A stretch of 64,000 bases of DNA, taken from assembly GCA_045110335.1 (NCBI GenBank), contig JBGCGB010000001.1, forward strand, positions 62,001-126,000, written 5' to 3'. A model generated the notes under the pieces. The model had not been told where the DNA came from. It did not search any database and saw only the letters and a list, made by a program, of their open reading frames with translations. The stretch is from CALBPI01 sp045110335 (GTDB lineage: Bacteria > Pseudomonadota > Gammaproteobacteria > Steroidobacterales > Woeseiaceae). Below are positions 8,440 to 15,327 of this stretch, one piece after another; the first letter of the stretch is position 1; the number at the start of each line of letters is the position of its first letter. The translations under genes and the position numbers were made by a program.

Positions 8440-9990
8440 TTATTCGGCGACGGCCGCGCCGCTTAGCTGGACATCGAATTGTTGTGCGGACTGGAACGGG
8501 CCGAGTCCGGTCGCGACCGTTGTGTTGTCATTGGCACCCAGTGTGCCATTCAATTGCCGGTTAACGCTGCGAGTTTGGCCTGCGCTGTCGACATATCGGA
8601 TTTGCACCTGGATATTGCGAACTGCCAATGGATTCGGGTTATTGATGGCAACCAGCAACTGACCATTGTTGTCCAATCCACTGCGCAGCTGCAAGAACGC
8701 GCCGGGATTACGTGACAAGTCCATACGCATAAGCGCCGCTTTTGCTGCTTGTCCGGCATTGCCTTGCGAGCCAGCTGCGGCACTGTAGTAGCGTCTCGCA
8801 CCGTCAACATCGTTGCGGCGCGCCGAGATCTGACCAAGCGCATACATGGCTGGCGCGGTTTGGAATAACTTGATGCTGGATTGCAGGTCCTGCTCGGCGC
8901 CATTCAGGTTGCCAGCGCGCTGGCGGGCGAGTCCGCGCTGCAGGTGATAATAGAAGAATGTTGCGTCGCGGGTCAGCGCCTTGCTGTATTGGCTCTCGGC
9001 ATCGCGGGTATTGTCCTGCAGCAGACTAATGTCACCGAGCAAGGCGTAAAAGCTAGCCTCCCGGGGCTCAAGACCAATGGCTTGATTGGCTTTAGCTTTG
9101 GCGGTTCGATAGTCCTTGTTTGCTAACGCTTTGCGGCCTTGATCATAGGCATCAAACGCCGGGCGGGATTCGAAAATCGTACGCATGCGAGACGCATAAC
9201 TGTCTTTGCCGACAATCCCGCCATCGGGCAGTTCAGTCGCGGTCACAATATTGGTCGCTAGGCGCTGTTGGCTGGGCGGGTGGCTGGCCAAAAGAGATGG
9301 GCCCGCAGGTTGTCCGCGCTCTTGGGACAGCCGTAAGAAGGTTTCCTGAAGATCGACAGCACCTTCCGGGTCATAACCGGCGTCAGACATATATCGCATA
9401 CCGTAATAGTCCGAATCCAACTCCGCCTTGCGGCTGTATGACTGGCTAAGCAGTTGGGCGCCAATGTTGGCTGCACCAGTCGCGAGATTGCCGTAATCAT
9501 TGTCACTCGTCACGACGGCCGTTCCGACGACCAGCGCTTGCAACAGCATGCCGCGCTGCATTTGCTGGGCGCTATGCTTTGCCGCGGCATGCACAATTTC
9601 ATGACCCAACACCGAGGCTAGCTCGGCCTCTGACGACATTTGTGTCAGTAAGCCGCGATTGATGGCAATCTTGCCGCCCGGCAAGGCCCAGGCATTCGGG
9701 ACGGAATTGTTCAGTACGACGAATTCATAGGGAAGGTCACGCGGACTCTTTAATGCAATGCGATTGCCGACTTCGGCGACGTAGCGGCCAACGCTCGGGT
9801 CAAGGCGGAACTGACCGCCCTGGCTTTGCTGCATTGGCAAATAGTTCTGTTGTCCAATCTGCAATTCTTGAGCCGCTGTGACGATCGAAAGCTCGGACTT
9901 GCCGGTGACCGGGTTCGTGACGCAAGCGGTCAACCAGGGTGCCACGACGGCTAGCGCCGCCAGCTTTGAAAATGATCTTACTGTTCGCAT
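8440..9990 (-). CDS. M48-family metalloprotease lipoprotein with TPR repeats
   Basis: Zinc metalloprotease predicted to act on the periplasmic side of an envelope membrane. The start at 9990 is set by a strong GGAGGGG site seven bases upstream, although the frame is open to 10026. A lipoprotein signal ends in LTAC (Cys23). The protease domain carries HEIVH (His130, Glu131, His134) and the third ligand Glu190 in KAELDSDYYG, both intact. After about residue 280 come TPR-like helical repeats (about 285-410) and a small beta-rich end domain. The M48-plus-TPR layout resembles BepA/YfgC, which degrades misassembled outer-membrane proteins, but the extra C-terminal domain and the coiled-coil neighbours suggest a different client. 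It is the first gene of the probable four-gene operon running to 4541. Confidence 0.9.
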   Translation of the reverse strand: MRTVRSFSKLAALAVVAPWLTACVTNPVTGKSELSIVTAAQELQIGQQNYLPMQQSQGGQFRLDPSVGRYVAEVGNRIALKSPRDLPYEFVVLNNSVPNAWALPGGKIAINRGLLTQMSSEAELASVLGHEIVHAAAKHSAQQMQRGMLLQALVVGTAVVTSDNDYGNLATGAANIGAQLLSQSYSRKAELDSDYYGMRYMSDAGYDPEGAVDLQETFLRLSQERGQPAGPSLLASHPPSQQRLATNIVTATELPDGGIVGKDSYASRMRTIFESRPAFDAYDQGRKALANKDYRTAKAKANQAIGLEPREASFYALLGDISLLQDNTRDAESQYSKALTRDATFFYYHLQRGLARQRAGNLNGAEQDLQSSIKLFQTAPAMYALGQISARRNDVDGARRYYSAAAGSQGNAGQAAKAALMRMDLSRNPGAFLQLRSGLDNNGQLLVAINNPNPLAVRNIQVQIRYVDSAGQTRSVNRQLNGTLGANDNTTVATGLGPFQSAQQFDVQLSGAAVAE

Positions 9991-10041
9991 GATGTATCCC
10001 CTCCGATAGCGATATTCTACACGCAAGCGGCGAATAGAGCC

Positions 10042-11193
10042 TTATGGCCGAAGCGCCAGCATGTCCCGTGTGAGGTCGCGGATGCTGTGGCAGCCCATCA
10101 ACTTGAGGTCCCGTTCAATTTCATCCCGCATCAGTTGCATGGCACGTAGCACGCCGGCGCTGCCCGCGGCACCGAGTGCATACAGGTAGAATCGGCCGCC
10201 TGAACAAGCTGTTGCGCCGTTAGCGATGGCTTTTAGCACGTGTGTCCCGCGTCTGATGCCACCGTCGAGAATAATCTCGATTTCGCCACCAACGGCGTCC
10301 GCGATGGCGGCCACCTGGTCAAAAGGCGAGCGCGAGCCGTCTAACTGGCGTCCACCATGGTTCGATATCATGATCGCAGAAGCGCCGATATCGACTGCCC
10401 TCCTGGCATCAGCCACTGACATGACACCCTTGATTGCAAAAGGTCCTCCCCATTGCTCAATCATGCGTGCGGCCTCATCCCAACTGATGGACGGTTTCAT
10501 TTGCTGGTTGATATAGGAAACGACGGATGCCGAAACGCTGGATCCGGCATCCACATACTTGGATACGTTCGGCAGATCGAAGGCCGGACCCTTTAGATAG
10601 TGATACGCCCAAACAGGATGGGTGGCGAAACTTAGCAGGCTGCGTGCTGTGAGCTTTGGAGGCGTCGTCATGCCAGTCCAGTAGTCTCGCTCGCGGTTGC
10701 CGGCGACGATCGTGTCGACCGTTAGTGCAAGCGCATTGAATTTGGCGGCTTTGCAGCGCTCGATCAAATCACGATTCAGTCCATCATCCCGGTGAATGTA
10801 TATTTGGAAGAGCTTGTTAGCCGAATTGAACGCGCCCATTTCTTCGATGCTGCGGGTGCCGATAGTCGACAAGCCATAGAGCGTGCCGAATTTTTCTGCA
10901 GCCCGCGCAATCGCATATTCGCCGTCGTGATGAAACAGTCGTTGCATCGCTGTTGGTGAAAAGAACAGCGGTAGGTCAAGTGTAGTGCCAAGCACGCATG
11001 TCTTGAGGTCGACATCATCAATGCCGGCGAGCACATTCGGTACCAGGTCGGTTCGCGAGAAGGCATCGGTATTACGCGCGAGCGTCGACTCGTCGTCGGC
11101 GCCACCATCGATGTAATGAAACAGTGGCGAAGGCATACGCCTTTTCGCCAGTTGGCGAAAATGACCTGTGTTGTAACAGTCTTTCAGTCGCAC
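10042..11193 (-). CDS. FMN-dependent 2-hydroxy-acid (L-lactate-type) dehydrogenase
   Basis: Flavoenzyme of the LldD/glycolate oxidase family, oxidising L-lactate or a related 2-hydroxy acid to the 2-oxo acid. Family signatures are complete: the N-terminal FRQLAKRRMPSPLFHYIDGGADDE stretch (shown here in short), an SxxxMQRLFHHDGE FMN loop, and the active-site ISNHGGRQLDG with the catalytic His. The open frame continues to 11352 but would overlap the glyoxalase gene by about 150 bases; the family N terminus begins at GTG 11193, ten bases after the glyoxalase stop, giving 383 residues, a normal length. No strong ribosome site is seen, so translation may be coupled. Quinone or oxygen as acceptor cannot be decided. 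Confidence 0.9.
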   Translation of the reverse strand: MRLKDCYNTGHFRQLAKRRMPSPLFHYIDGGADDESTLARNTDAFSRTDLVPNVLAGIDDVDLKTCVLGTTLDLPLFFSPTAMQRLFHHDGEYAIARAAEKFGTLYGLSTIGTRSIEEMGAFNSANKLFQIYIHRDDGLNRDLIERCKAAKFNALALTVDTIVAGNRERDYWTGMTTPPKLTARSLLSFATHPVWAYHYLKGPAFDLPNVSKYVDAGSSVSASVVSYINQQMKPSISWDEAARMIEQWGGPFAIKGVMSVADARRAVDIGASAIMISNHGGRQLDGSRSPFDQVAAIADAVGGEIEIILDGGIRRGTHVLKAIANGATACSGGRFYLYALGAAGSAGVLRAMQLMRDEIERDLKLMGCHSIRDLTRDMLALRP

Positions 11194-11203
11194 AGTTGCA
11201 GGC

Positions 11204-11644
11204 TTACCAGCTACCGGTGTTTGGCATGGATGCCCAGGGTTCGGCTGGCTGCAACGAGTCGCCGGCCTGCAGCAACTCGATGGAAATGTTGTCAGGTGAG
11301 CGGACGAAGGCCATATGGCCATCCCGCGGTGGCCGATTGATGGTGACGCCACCGTCTATCAATTTCTGGCACAACGCATAGAGATCATCTACCCGATAAG
11401 CGAGATGCCCAAAGTTACGCCCGCCATCATAGTCTTCTGGGTCCCAGTTGTAGGTCAACTCAACCATGGGCGCCTTCCGGGACTTCGCGAGCTCTGTGTC
11501 CGCGGGTGCGGCAAGAAAGACTAGCGTGAAGCGGCCGCCTTCATTTTCGTACCGGCTCATTTCTGTCAGACCCAAAAGGTCACAATAAAAGTGTAGCGAC
11601 GCTTTCAAGTCTTTAACGCGGACCATAGTGTGAAGGTATTGCAT
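11204..11644 (-). CDS. gloA: Lactoylglutathione lyase (glyoxalase I)
   Basis: Vicinal-oxygen-chelate fold enzyme that converts the methylglyoxal-glutathione hemithioacetal to S-D-lactoylglutathione in the cytoplasm. The four metal ligands expected for GloA are present: His5, Glu62 (VELTYNW), His80 (FGHLAY) and Glu123 (SIELLQ). The length of 146 residues is typical; there is a short linker variation (AKSRKAP) as in the slightly longer, often zinc-type enzymes, though I cannot decide the metal. A GGAAG site precedes the ATG. It is followed at ten bases by the hydroxy-acid dehydrogenase, suggesting that lactate arising from methylglyoxal is processed further by the same operon. Confidence 0.92.
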   Translation of the reverse strand: MQYLHTMVRVKDLKASLHFYCDLLGLTEMSRYENEGGRFTLVFLAAPADTELAKSRKAPMVELTYNWDPEDYDGGRNFGHLAYRVDDLYALCQKLIDGGVTINRPPRDGHMAFVRSPDNISIELLQAGDSLQPAEPWASMPNTGSW

Positions 11645-11788
11645 AGAAGGCTTCCCGATGGATAATCAGGACAGTTTGCCAAATTTGGAGGGTTGGCGCT
11701 GCTTGAGTTTTCTTGACATTCCCTGACACTACTTGGTGTGCTGGGTGGCCATAATGACTCCTGACAATCACTGAAAGAGGAAAACTCA

Positions 11789-12214
11789 ATGAACAAAAGG
11801 CAAAAATTACTGGCAGCAGCGTCGGCCGTTGCTGTTTTGATTGCCGGAGCCGCTGTAGCGGGACCCGGCAAGGGCAAGCATCAAGCGGACCCCCAAAAGC
11901 AGCTCGCCAAGATGACGGAAAGTCTGGGTTTGTTCGATGACCAGGTGCCGCAAGTGGAAGCGATTCTGACGGAAGCGGCGGCCAAGCGCCAAGAGATCCG
12001 CGAGACCTACACCATCAGCCAGCGCCGCGAGGCCCGGGAAGCGATGAAAGCGGTCAAGGACGCAACGGAAACACAAATCGATGCAGTGCTAACGGACGAG
12101 CAAAAAGCGCGTCTCGCCGAGATCAAGGCCGATCGAAAGGATCGCCGCCAAGAGCGTCGCGATCGTCGTAAGGACCATCGGGATAATCAGGCCGACGTTG
12201 AAGCCGAAAGCTAA
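11789..12214 (+). CDS. Small Spy/CpxP-like periplasmic protein
   Basis: A 141-residue exported protein. A Sec signal peptide (about residues 1-24, ending AAVAG) is followed by a mature part that is wholly helical and charged, with an LTDEQKARL motif (about 108-116) like the LTxxQ motif of Spy/CpxP chaperones and a very basic, Arg/Asp-rich tail (DRRQERRDRRKD). A GAGG site lies eight bases upstream of the ATG. Proteins of this type protect periplasmic proteins or dampen envelope stress signalling; a CpxRA pair is encoded about 13 kb away (23.6-25.6 kb), so it may be a target, but no Cpx box was identified. Assignment rests on architecture and one short motif. Confidence 0.72.
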   Translation: MNKRQKLLAAASAVAVLIAGAAVAGPGKGKHQADPQKQLAKMTESLGLFDDQVPQVEAILTEAAAKRQEIRETYTISQRREAREAMKAVKDATETQIDAVLTDEQKARLAEIKADRKDRRQERRDRRKDHRDNQADVEAES

Positions 12215-12232
12215 GCCAGTGCGCTTTGGAAC

Positions 12233-12257
12233 GCCGGGTCGAGTGGCCCGGCAGTTT
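12233..12257. terminator. Probable shared terminator hairpin
   Basis: Perfect 6-bp GC stem GCCGGG (12233-12238)/CCCGGC (12247-12252) with an 8-base loop between the convergent Spy-like and MAPEG genes, followed on the plus strand by AGTTT. The T-run is short, so termination strength is uncertain. Confidence 0.45.
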
Positions 12258-12258
12258 C

Positions 12259-12654
12259 CTATCGTATCTGATCGATCAACAGCATGATCGTCAGTCCCAT
12301 ACCAAATAGATAGGTGCCAAGTGCGCCGAGGAAGCGTGCCGGGTTAGCTTTCGTCAAACTGGCTGAGAAAATCAGGCCCGCGGCAACGAGATAACGACTA
12401 AACGTGGCCATGATCATCATCGTGTATACAAAGGCAGGCTGCGGGTTGAGCGCTAGCAAATACATGATCACGGCTAGCATAGGGGCATATTCACAAGTGT
12501 TGCCGTGTGCCCGGTTCCACTTGACGAGGCCGCTGGCGTCGTCGTCGGGAACAGCATAGCCCTGTTTTAGTTTTCGGCGTTGCATAGAAACCCCAAATCC
12601 CAAACCGAAAACGAGCACGCCCAACAAGCCAATACAAATGAGTGCCAATGTCAT
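12259..12654 (-). CDS. MAPEG-family membrane protein
   Basis: Four-helix inner-membrane protein of 131 residues in the MAPEG superfamily (membrane-associated proteins in eicosanoid and glutathione metabolism). The diagnostic loop between TM1 and TM2 is clear: RAHGNTCEYAPM at about residues 48-59, with the Arg, Asn-Thr and Glu used for glutathione binding in this family. Membrane segments lie at about 4-24, 58-75, 78-98 and 106-126. An AAGGGA ribosome site precedes the ATG. Bacterial members are usually of unknown substrate; glutathione-dependent detoxification is plausible given the nearby glyoxalase I, but that is inference. Confidence 0.87.
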   Translation of the reverse strand: MTLALICIGLLGVLVFGLGFGVSMQRRKLKQGYAVPDDDASGLVKWNRAHGNTCEYAPMLAVIMYLLALNPQPAFVYTMMIMATFSRYLVAAGLIFSASLTKANPARFLGALGTYLFGMGLTIMLLIDQIR

Positions 12655-12794
12655 TATTTTTCCCTTGGTCGCGCGTCTTGCGACGCTAAGTGAATTGGCA
12701 GGATAGCATTCTGGGCCTCCATAGGTGCTGACGGTGGTCCGTCATGCAAAAGTTCGTGGATTCCATGGGCCGGGTGCGCGACAATGCGATCCCA

Positions 12795-13418
12795 ATGAAA
12801 CAGGTAATGATCATTGGTATTGCGGGCGGCAGCTGTTCGGGCAAGACGCGGTTACTCCGTCGGCTGGCGGAACGACTGGGGCCCGAGAATTGTTCTGTCA
12901 TTCTTCAGGACGATTATTACTTCAGTAAACCAGCCGCCGCCGCCGATAACCTGCGGTTTAACTTTGATCATCCGGATGCTTTAGATTTCGACTTGTTGGC
13001 CCGTGATTTGGCGATGCTAAAGCAAGGCGAGACGATCCACAGCCCGCAGTATGATTTTGCCAAACATGTTCGCATTGACGGTAAGACCCGGCGTATTGAA
13101 CCGCGGCCGGTGGTGCTCGTGGACGGCATCCTGATTCTTGATAGCGAGCCTGTTCGTCAAATGCTCGACCACAGTGTGTTTATTCGTTGCGATGCTGAAA
13201 CGCGGTTGCAGCGGCGCATTAAGCGTGATGTGAAAGAACGCGGCCGAGAGCCTGACAACGTGGTCGCCCAGTTCGAACAGCAAGTGCAACCGATGCACAT
13301 GGAGTTTGTCAGCCCATCAGCTGAGCATGCCGATGCGGTGTATGAGCAACCATCGTTGAATGGCAACGAGGCGTTGGATGAACTTAGCGACTTTTGCCTA
13401 AACACCGCTGAATTGTGA
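12795..13418 (+). CDS. udk: Uridine kinase
   Basis: Cytoplasmic kinase phosphorylating uridine or cytidine in pyrimidine salvage. It has a P-loop GIAGGSCSGKT close to the N terminus, the substrate-binding DDYY and FDHPDALDFD segments, and the RRIKRDVKERGREPDNVV lid region, all matching Udk. Counting from ATG 12795 gives 207 residues, near the usual 210; an upstream ATG at 12744 in the same frame would add 17 residues without family support, though neither has a strong ribosome site. The C terminus is slightly short. Its stop overlaps the GTG of the YeiH gene by four bases, so the two are coupled, with no obvious functional link. Confidence 0.88.
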   Translation: MKQVMIIGIAGGSCSGKTRLLRRLAERLGPENCSVILQDDYYFSKPAAAADNLRFNFDHPDALDFDLLARDLAMLKQGETIHSPQYDFAKHVRIDGKTRRIEPRPVVLVDGILILDSEPVRQMLDHSVFIRCDAETRLQRRIKRDVKERGREPDNVVAQFEQQVQPMHMEFVSPSAEHADAVYEQPSLNGNEALDELSDFCLNTAEL

Positions 13419-14407
13419 GTAGCGGCGCCAAATCGCTGTCTGTCATCACAGCGCTCATGCCTGGCATCGCGTTGGCCGGGTGCGTCGCCTTCATCGCTTA
13501 TGTCGCGCAGAGCTGGCTTGGCTATTCCGTCATGCTGTACGCCTTGTTGTTGGGTATGCCGCTGTATCGAATCGGCGCGCGGGAGCGATTTAATCCAGGC
13601 ATCGTCTTCTCGGCTAAGAAAATTCTCCGATTCGGTGTCGCTTTGCTGGGTTTGCGCTTGACGTTAGGAGACGTGGTTAGCCTGGGGCTGCCGACACTGG
13701 CTTTAGTGATCGCCGGCATCACATTAACAATGACGGTCGGGGTCATGATCGCCCGCTCGCTAGGTTTGAAAAGTGATTTTGCCGTGTTGTGTGCCGGTGC
13801 TGTTGCTATTTGCGGTGCTTCTGCTGCGCTGGCGGTTTCCGCGGTCTTACCCCAGCATGAGGCCAGTGAGCGCCAAACCATTTTGACGGTAATTGGTGTC
13901 ACGGCATTGAGCACGGTGGCCATGGTGGCGTATCCGCCATTGGCCAGCTGGCTGGGTTTTGATGACATTACTGCCGGAGTTTTTGTCGGCGCGACCATTC
14001 ACGATGTCGCGCAAGTGGTCGGCGCCGGTTACACGATCTCCGATGCCGCAGGGCAAACGGCAACACTGGTCAAGTTGATGCGGGTGGCTTGTTTGATTCC
14101 TGTGGTTGCGGTCATCGCGTATGTCTTTCGGCGCCAGACTGCCGGTGAGGGCAAGACGCCAGCGCTGCCGTTTTTCCTGATTGGTTTTGTGTTGTTGATG
14201 TTACTGAATAGCACCGGCCTGATTCCTGCGCCTGTGGTTGCAGCGCTAAGTCAGTTATCCGGCTTCTGTTTGGTGTTGGCTGTCGCCGCGCTGGGTATCA
14301 AGACGTCTTTGGGTGGCCTGGTCTCTGTCGGTGTCGGTCCGATCATTGCAATCACCTTGCAAACTATTTTGTTAGCGCTTTTCGCGGCTTTGGTGTTGAT
14401 GGCCTGA
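13415..14407 (+). CDS. yeiH: YeiH/UPF0324-family membrane exporter
   Basis: Polytopic inner-membrane protein of 330 residues with nine to ten hydrophobic helices. Sequences such as ILRFGVALLGLRL, CAGAVAICGASAALAV and GVFVGATIHDVAQVVGAG are the conserved cores of the YeiH family, annotated as putative sulfate exporters; the GATIHDVAQV segment includes polar residues in a likely pore. The substrate is not proven for most members. It starts at GTG within the stop codon of the uridine kinase gene. A non-coding gap of 359 bases follows. Confidence 0.88.
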   Translation: MSSGAKSLSVITALMPGIALAGCVAFIAYVAQSWLGYSVMLYALLLGMPLYRIGARERFNPGIVFSAKKILRFGVALLGLRLTLGDVVSLGLPTLALVIAGITLTMTVGVMIARSLGLKSDFAVLCAGAVAICGASAALAVSAVLPQHEASERQTILTVIGVTALSTVAMVAYPPLASWLGFDDITAGVFVGATIHDVAQVVGAGYTISDAAGQTATLVKLMRVACLIPVVAVIAYVFRRQTAGEGKTPALPFFLIGFVLLMLLNSTGLIPAPVVAALSQLSGFCLVLAVAALGIKTSLGGLVSVGVGPIIAITLQTILLALFAALVLMA

Positions 14408-14766
14408 AGAGCGTGGCATTGCCCAACCGCATAGGGTGAAACCCGCCAGAGGCCCATCAAAGATTTATTCGGCCGCGTTTCGGCTATTCTCGAAATCTGA
14501 ATGAACGCGACTCCAAAGTCTCTGACCTTGGTGGGTTGATTTCGTCGATAAGCGAAAATAGACAATAGTGTGCGGGGATGACCTTATTGCGACTGGACCC
14601 AGCAAGACTGTAAAACGATGATTGCGCCCACTCGAGAAGTCTGATCAAGGCTTCTATTGGCGGTTCATCGTTGAGTTTGTTGTGATCGACAATTTTTGGT
14701 TACAGTGTATCCACAGTTCAGCAGCGCTGGACACGCTAAGAATAATAAAAACACCGAGGTCGTCTT
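14408..14766. other. Non-coding gap before the sigma/kinase operon
   Basis: No gene, RNA or convincing terminator is visible in this 359-base stretch. The last 80 bases are AT-rich and probably hold the promoter of the ECF sigma gene, but no good -35/-10 pair was found; if the sigma factor drives its own gene the elements would not match the housekeeping consensus. Confidence 0.35.
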
Positions 14767-15327
14767 TTGTCCGAACTGACTGAACTTCTGAAGCACTGGC
14801 ACTCCGATGATCAGGCTGTCCAGGGTGTCGTTGTGGATCGGATTTATGGCGAGTTGAGGAAAATCGCGGGCTGGCATGCTGCTGGTGAATCTGCAGCATC
14901 AGCGGTGCAGCCGACGGTGTTGGTTCATGAGGCTTACTTGCGACTCTCGCAGCTCGATCGGATCGAATGGAAGAGCAAGACGCATTTCCTGGCGATGGCG
15001 GCGAAGGCAATGCGTCAATATCTCGTTGACGAATCTCGTCGTCGCGCGGCTGGGAAGCGCGACGGCGGCATTCAGGTGACTTTGTCGGATCCTGCTGTGC
15101 GCGAAGATATGCCGAAGACCGATATGCTTGCCTTAAACGAAGCGCTTGAACGGTTGGCGAAAGCGGATCCCGAGCGTGCCTTGTTGGTCGAGCTTCGATT
15201 CTTTGGCGGTCTAACGGTCGAAGAAACAGCAGATGCGCTTGGCAAATCGCCGGCGACTGTCAAGCGCAGTTGGCAAGTGGCGCGCGCATGGTTGTTTCGT
15301 GAAATGAGCGCTGGCGACATCACATGA
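14767..15327 (+). CDS. ECF-type RNA polymerase sigma factor
   Basis: Sigma-70 family ECF factor of 186 residues, of the subgroup whose gene precedes a Ser/Thr protein kinase in many Gammaproteobacteria. Region 2 covers about residues 10-90 (VVDRIYGELRKIA, VHEAYLRL, FLAMAAKAMRQYLVDESRRR) and region 4 about 125-180 (LVELRFFGGLTVEETADALGKSPATVKRSWQ), with a clear helix-turn-helix. It starts with TTG, supported by GAGG eight bases upstream; no better ATG is available in frame. The kinase start overlaps its stop (ATGA), so both proteins are co-produced. In related systems the kinase is thought to control the sigma factor by phosphorylation, which is inference here. No anti-sigma gene is visible. 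Confidence 0.9.
   Translation: MSELTELLKHWHSDDQAVQGVVVDRIYGELRKIAGWHAAGESAASAVQPTVLVHEAYLRLSQLDRIEWKSKTHFLAMAAKAMRQYLVDESRRRAAGKRDGGIQVTLSDPAVREDMPKTDMLALNEALERLAKADPERALLVELRFFGGLTVEETADALGKSPATVKRSWQVARAWLFREMSAGDIT

Noticed and set aside
11194..11352. N-terminal extension of the hydroxy-acid dehydrogenase frame
   Set aside because: It would overlap most of the 3' end of gloA and has no family resemblance; the conserved N terminus begins at GTG 11193.
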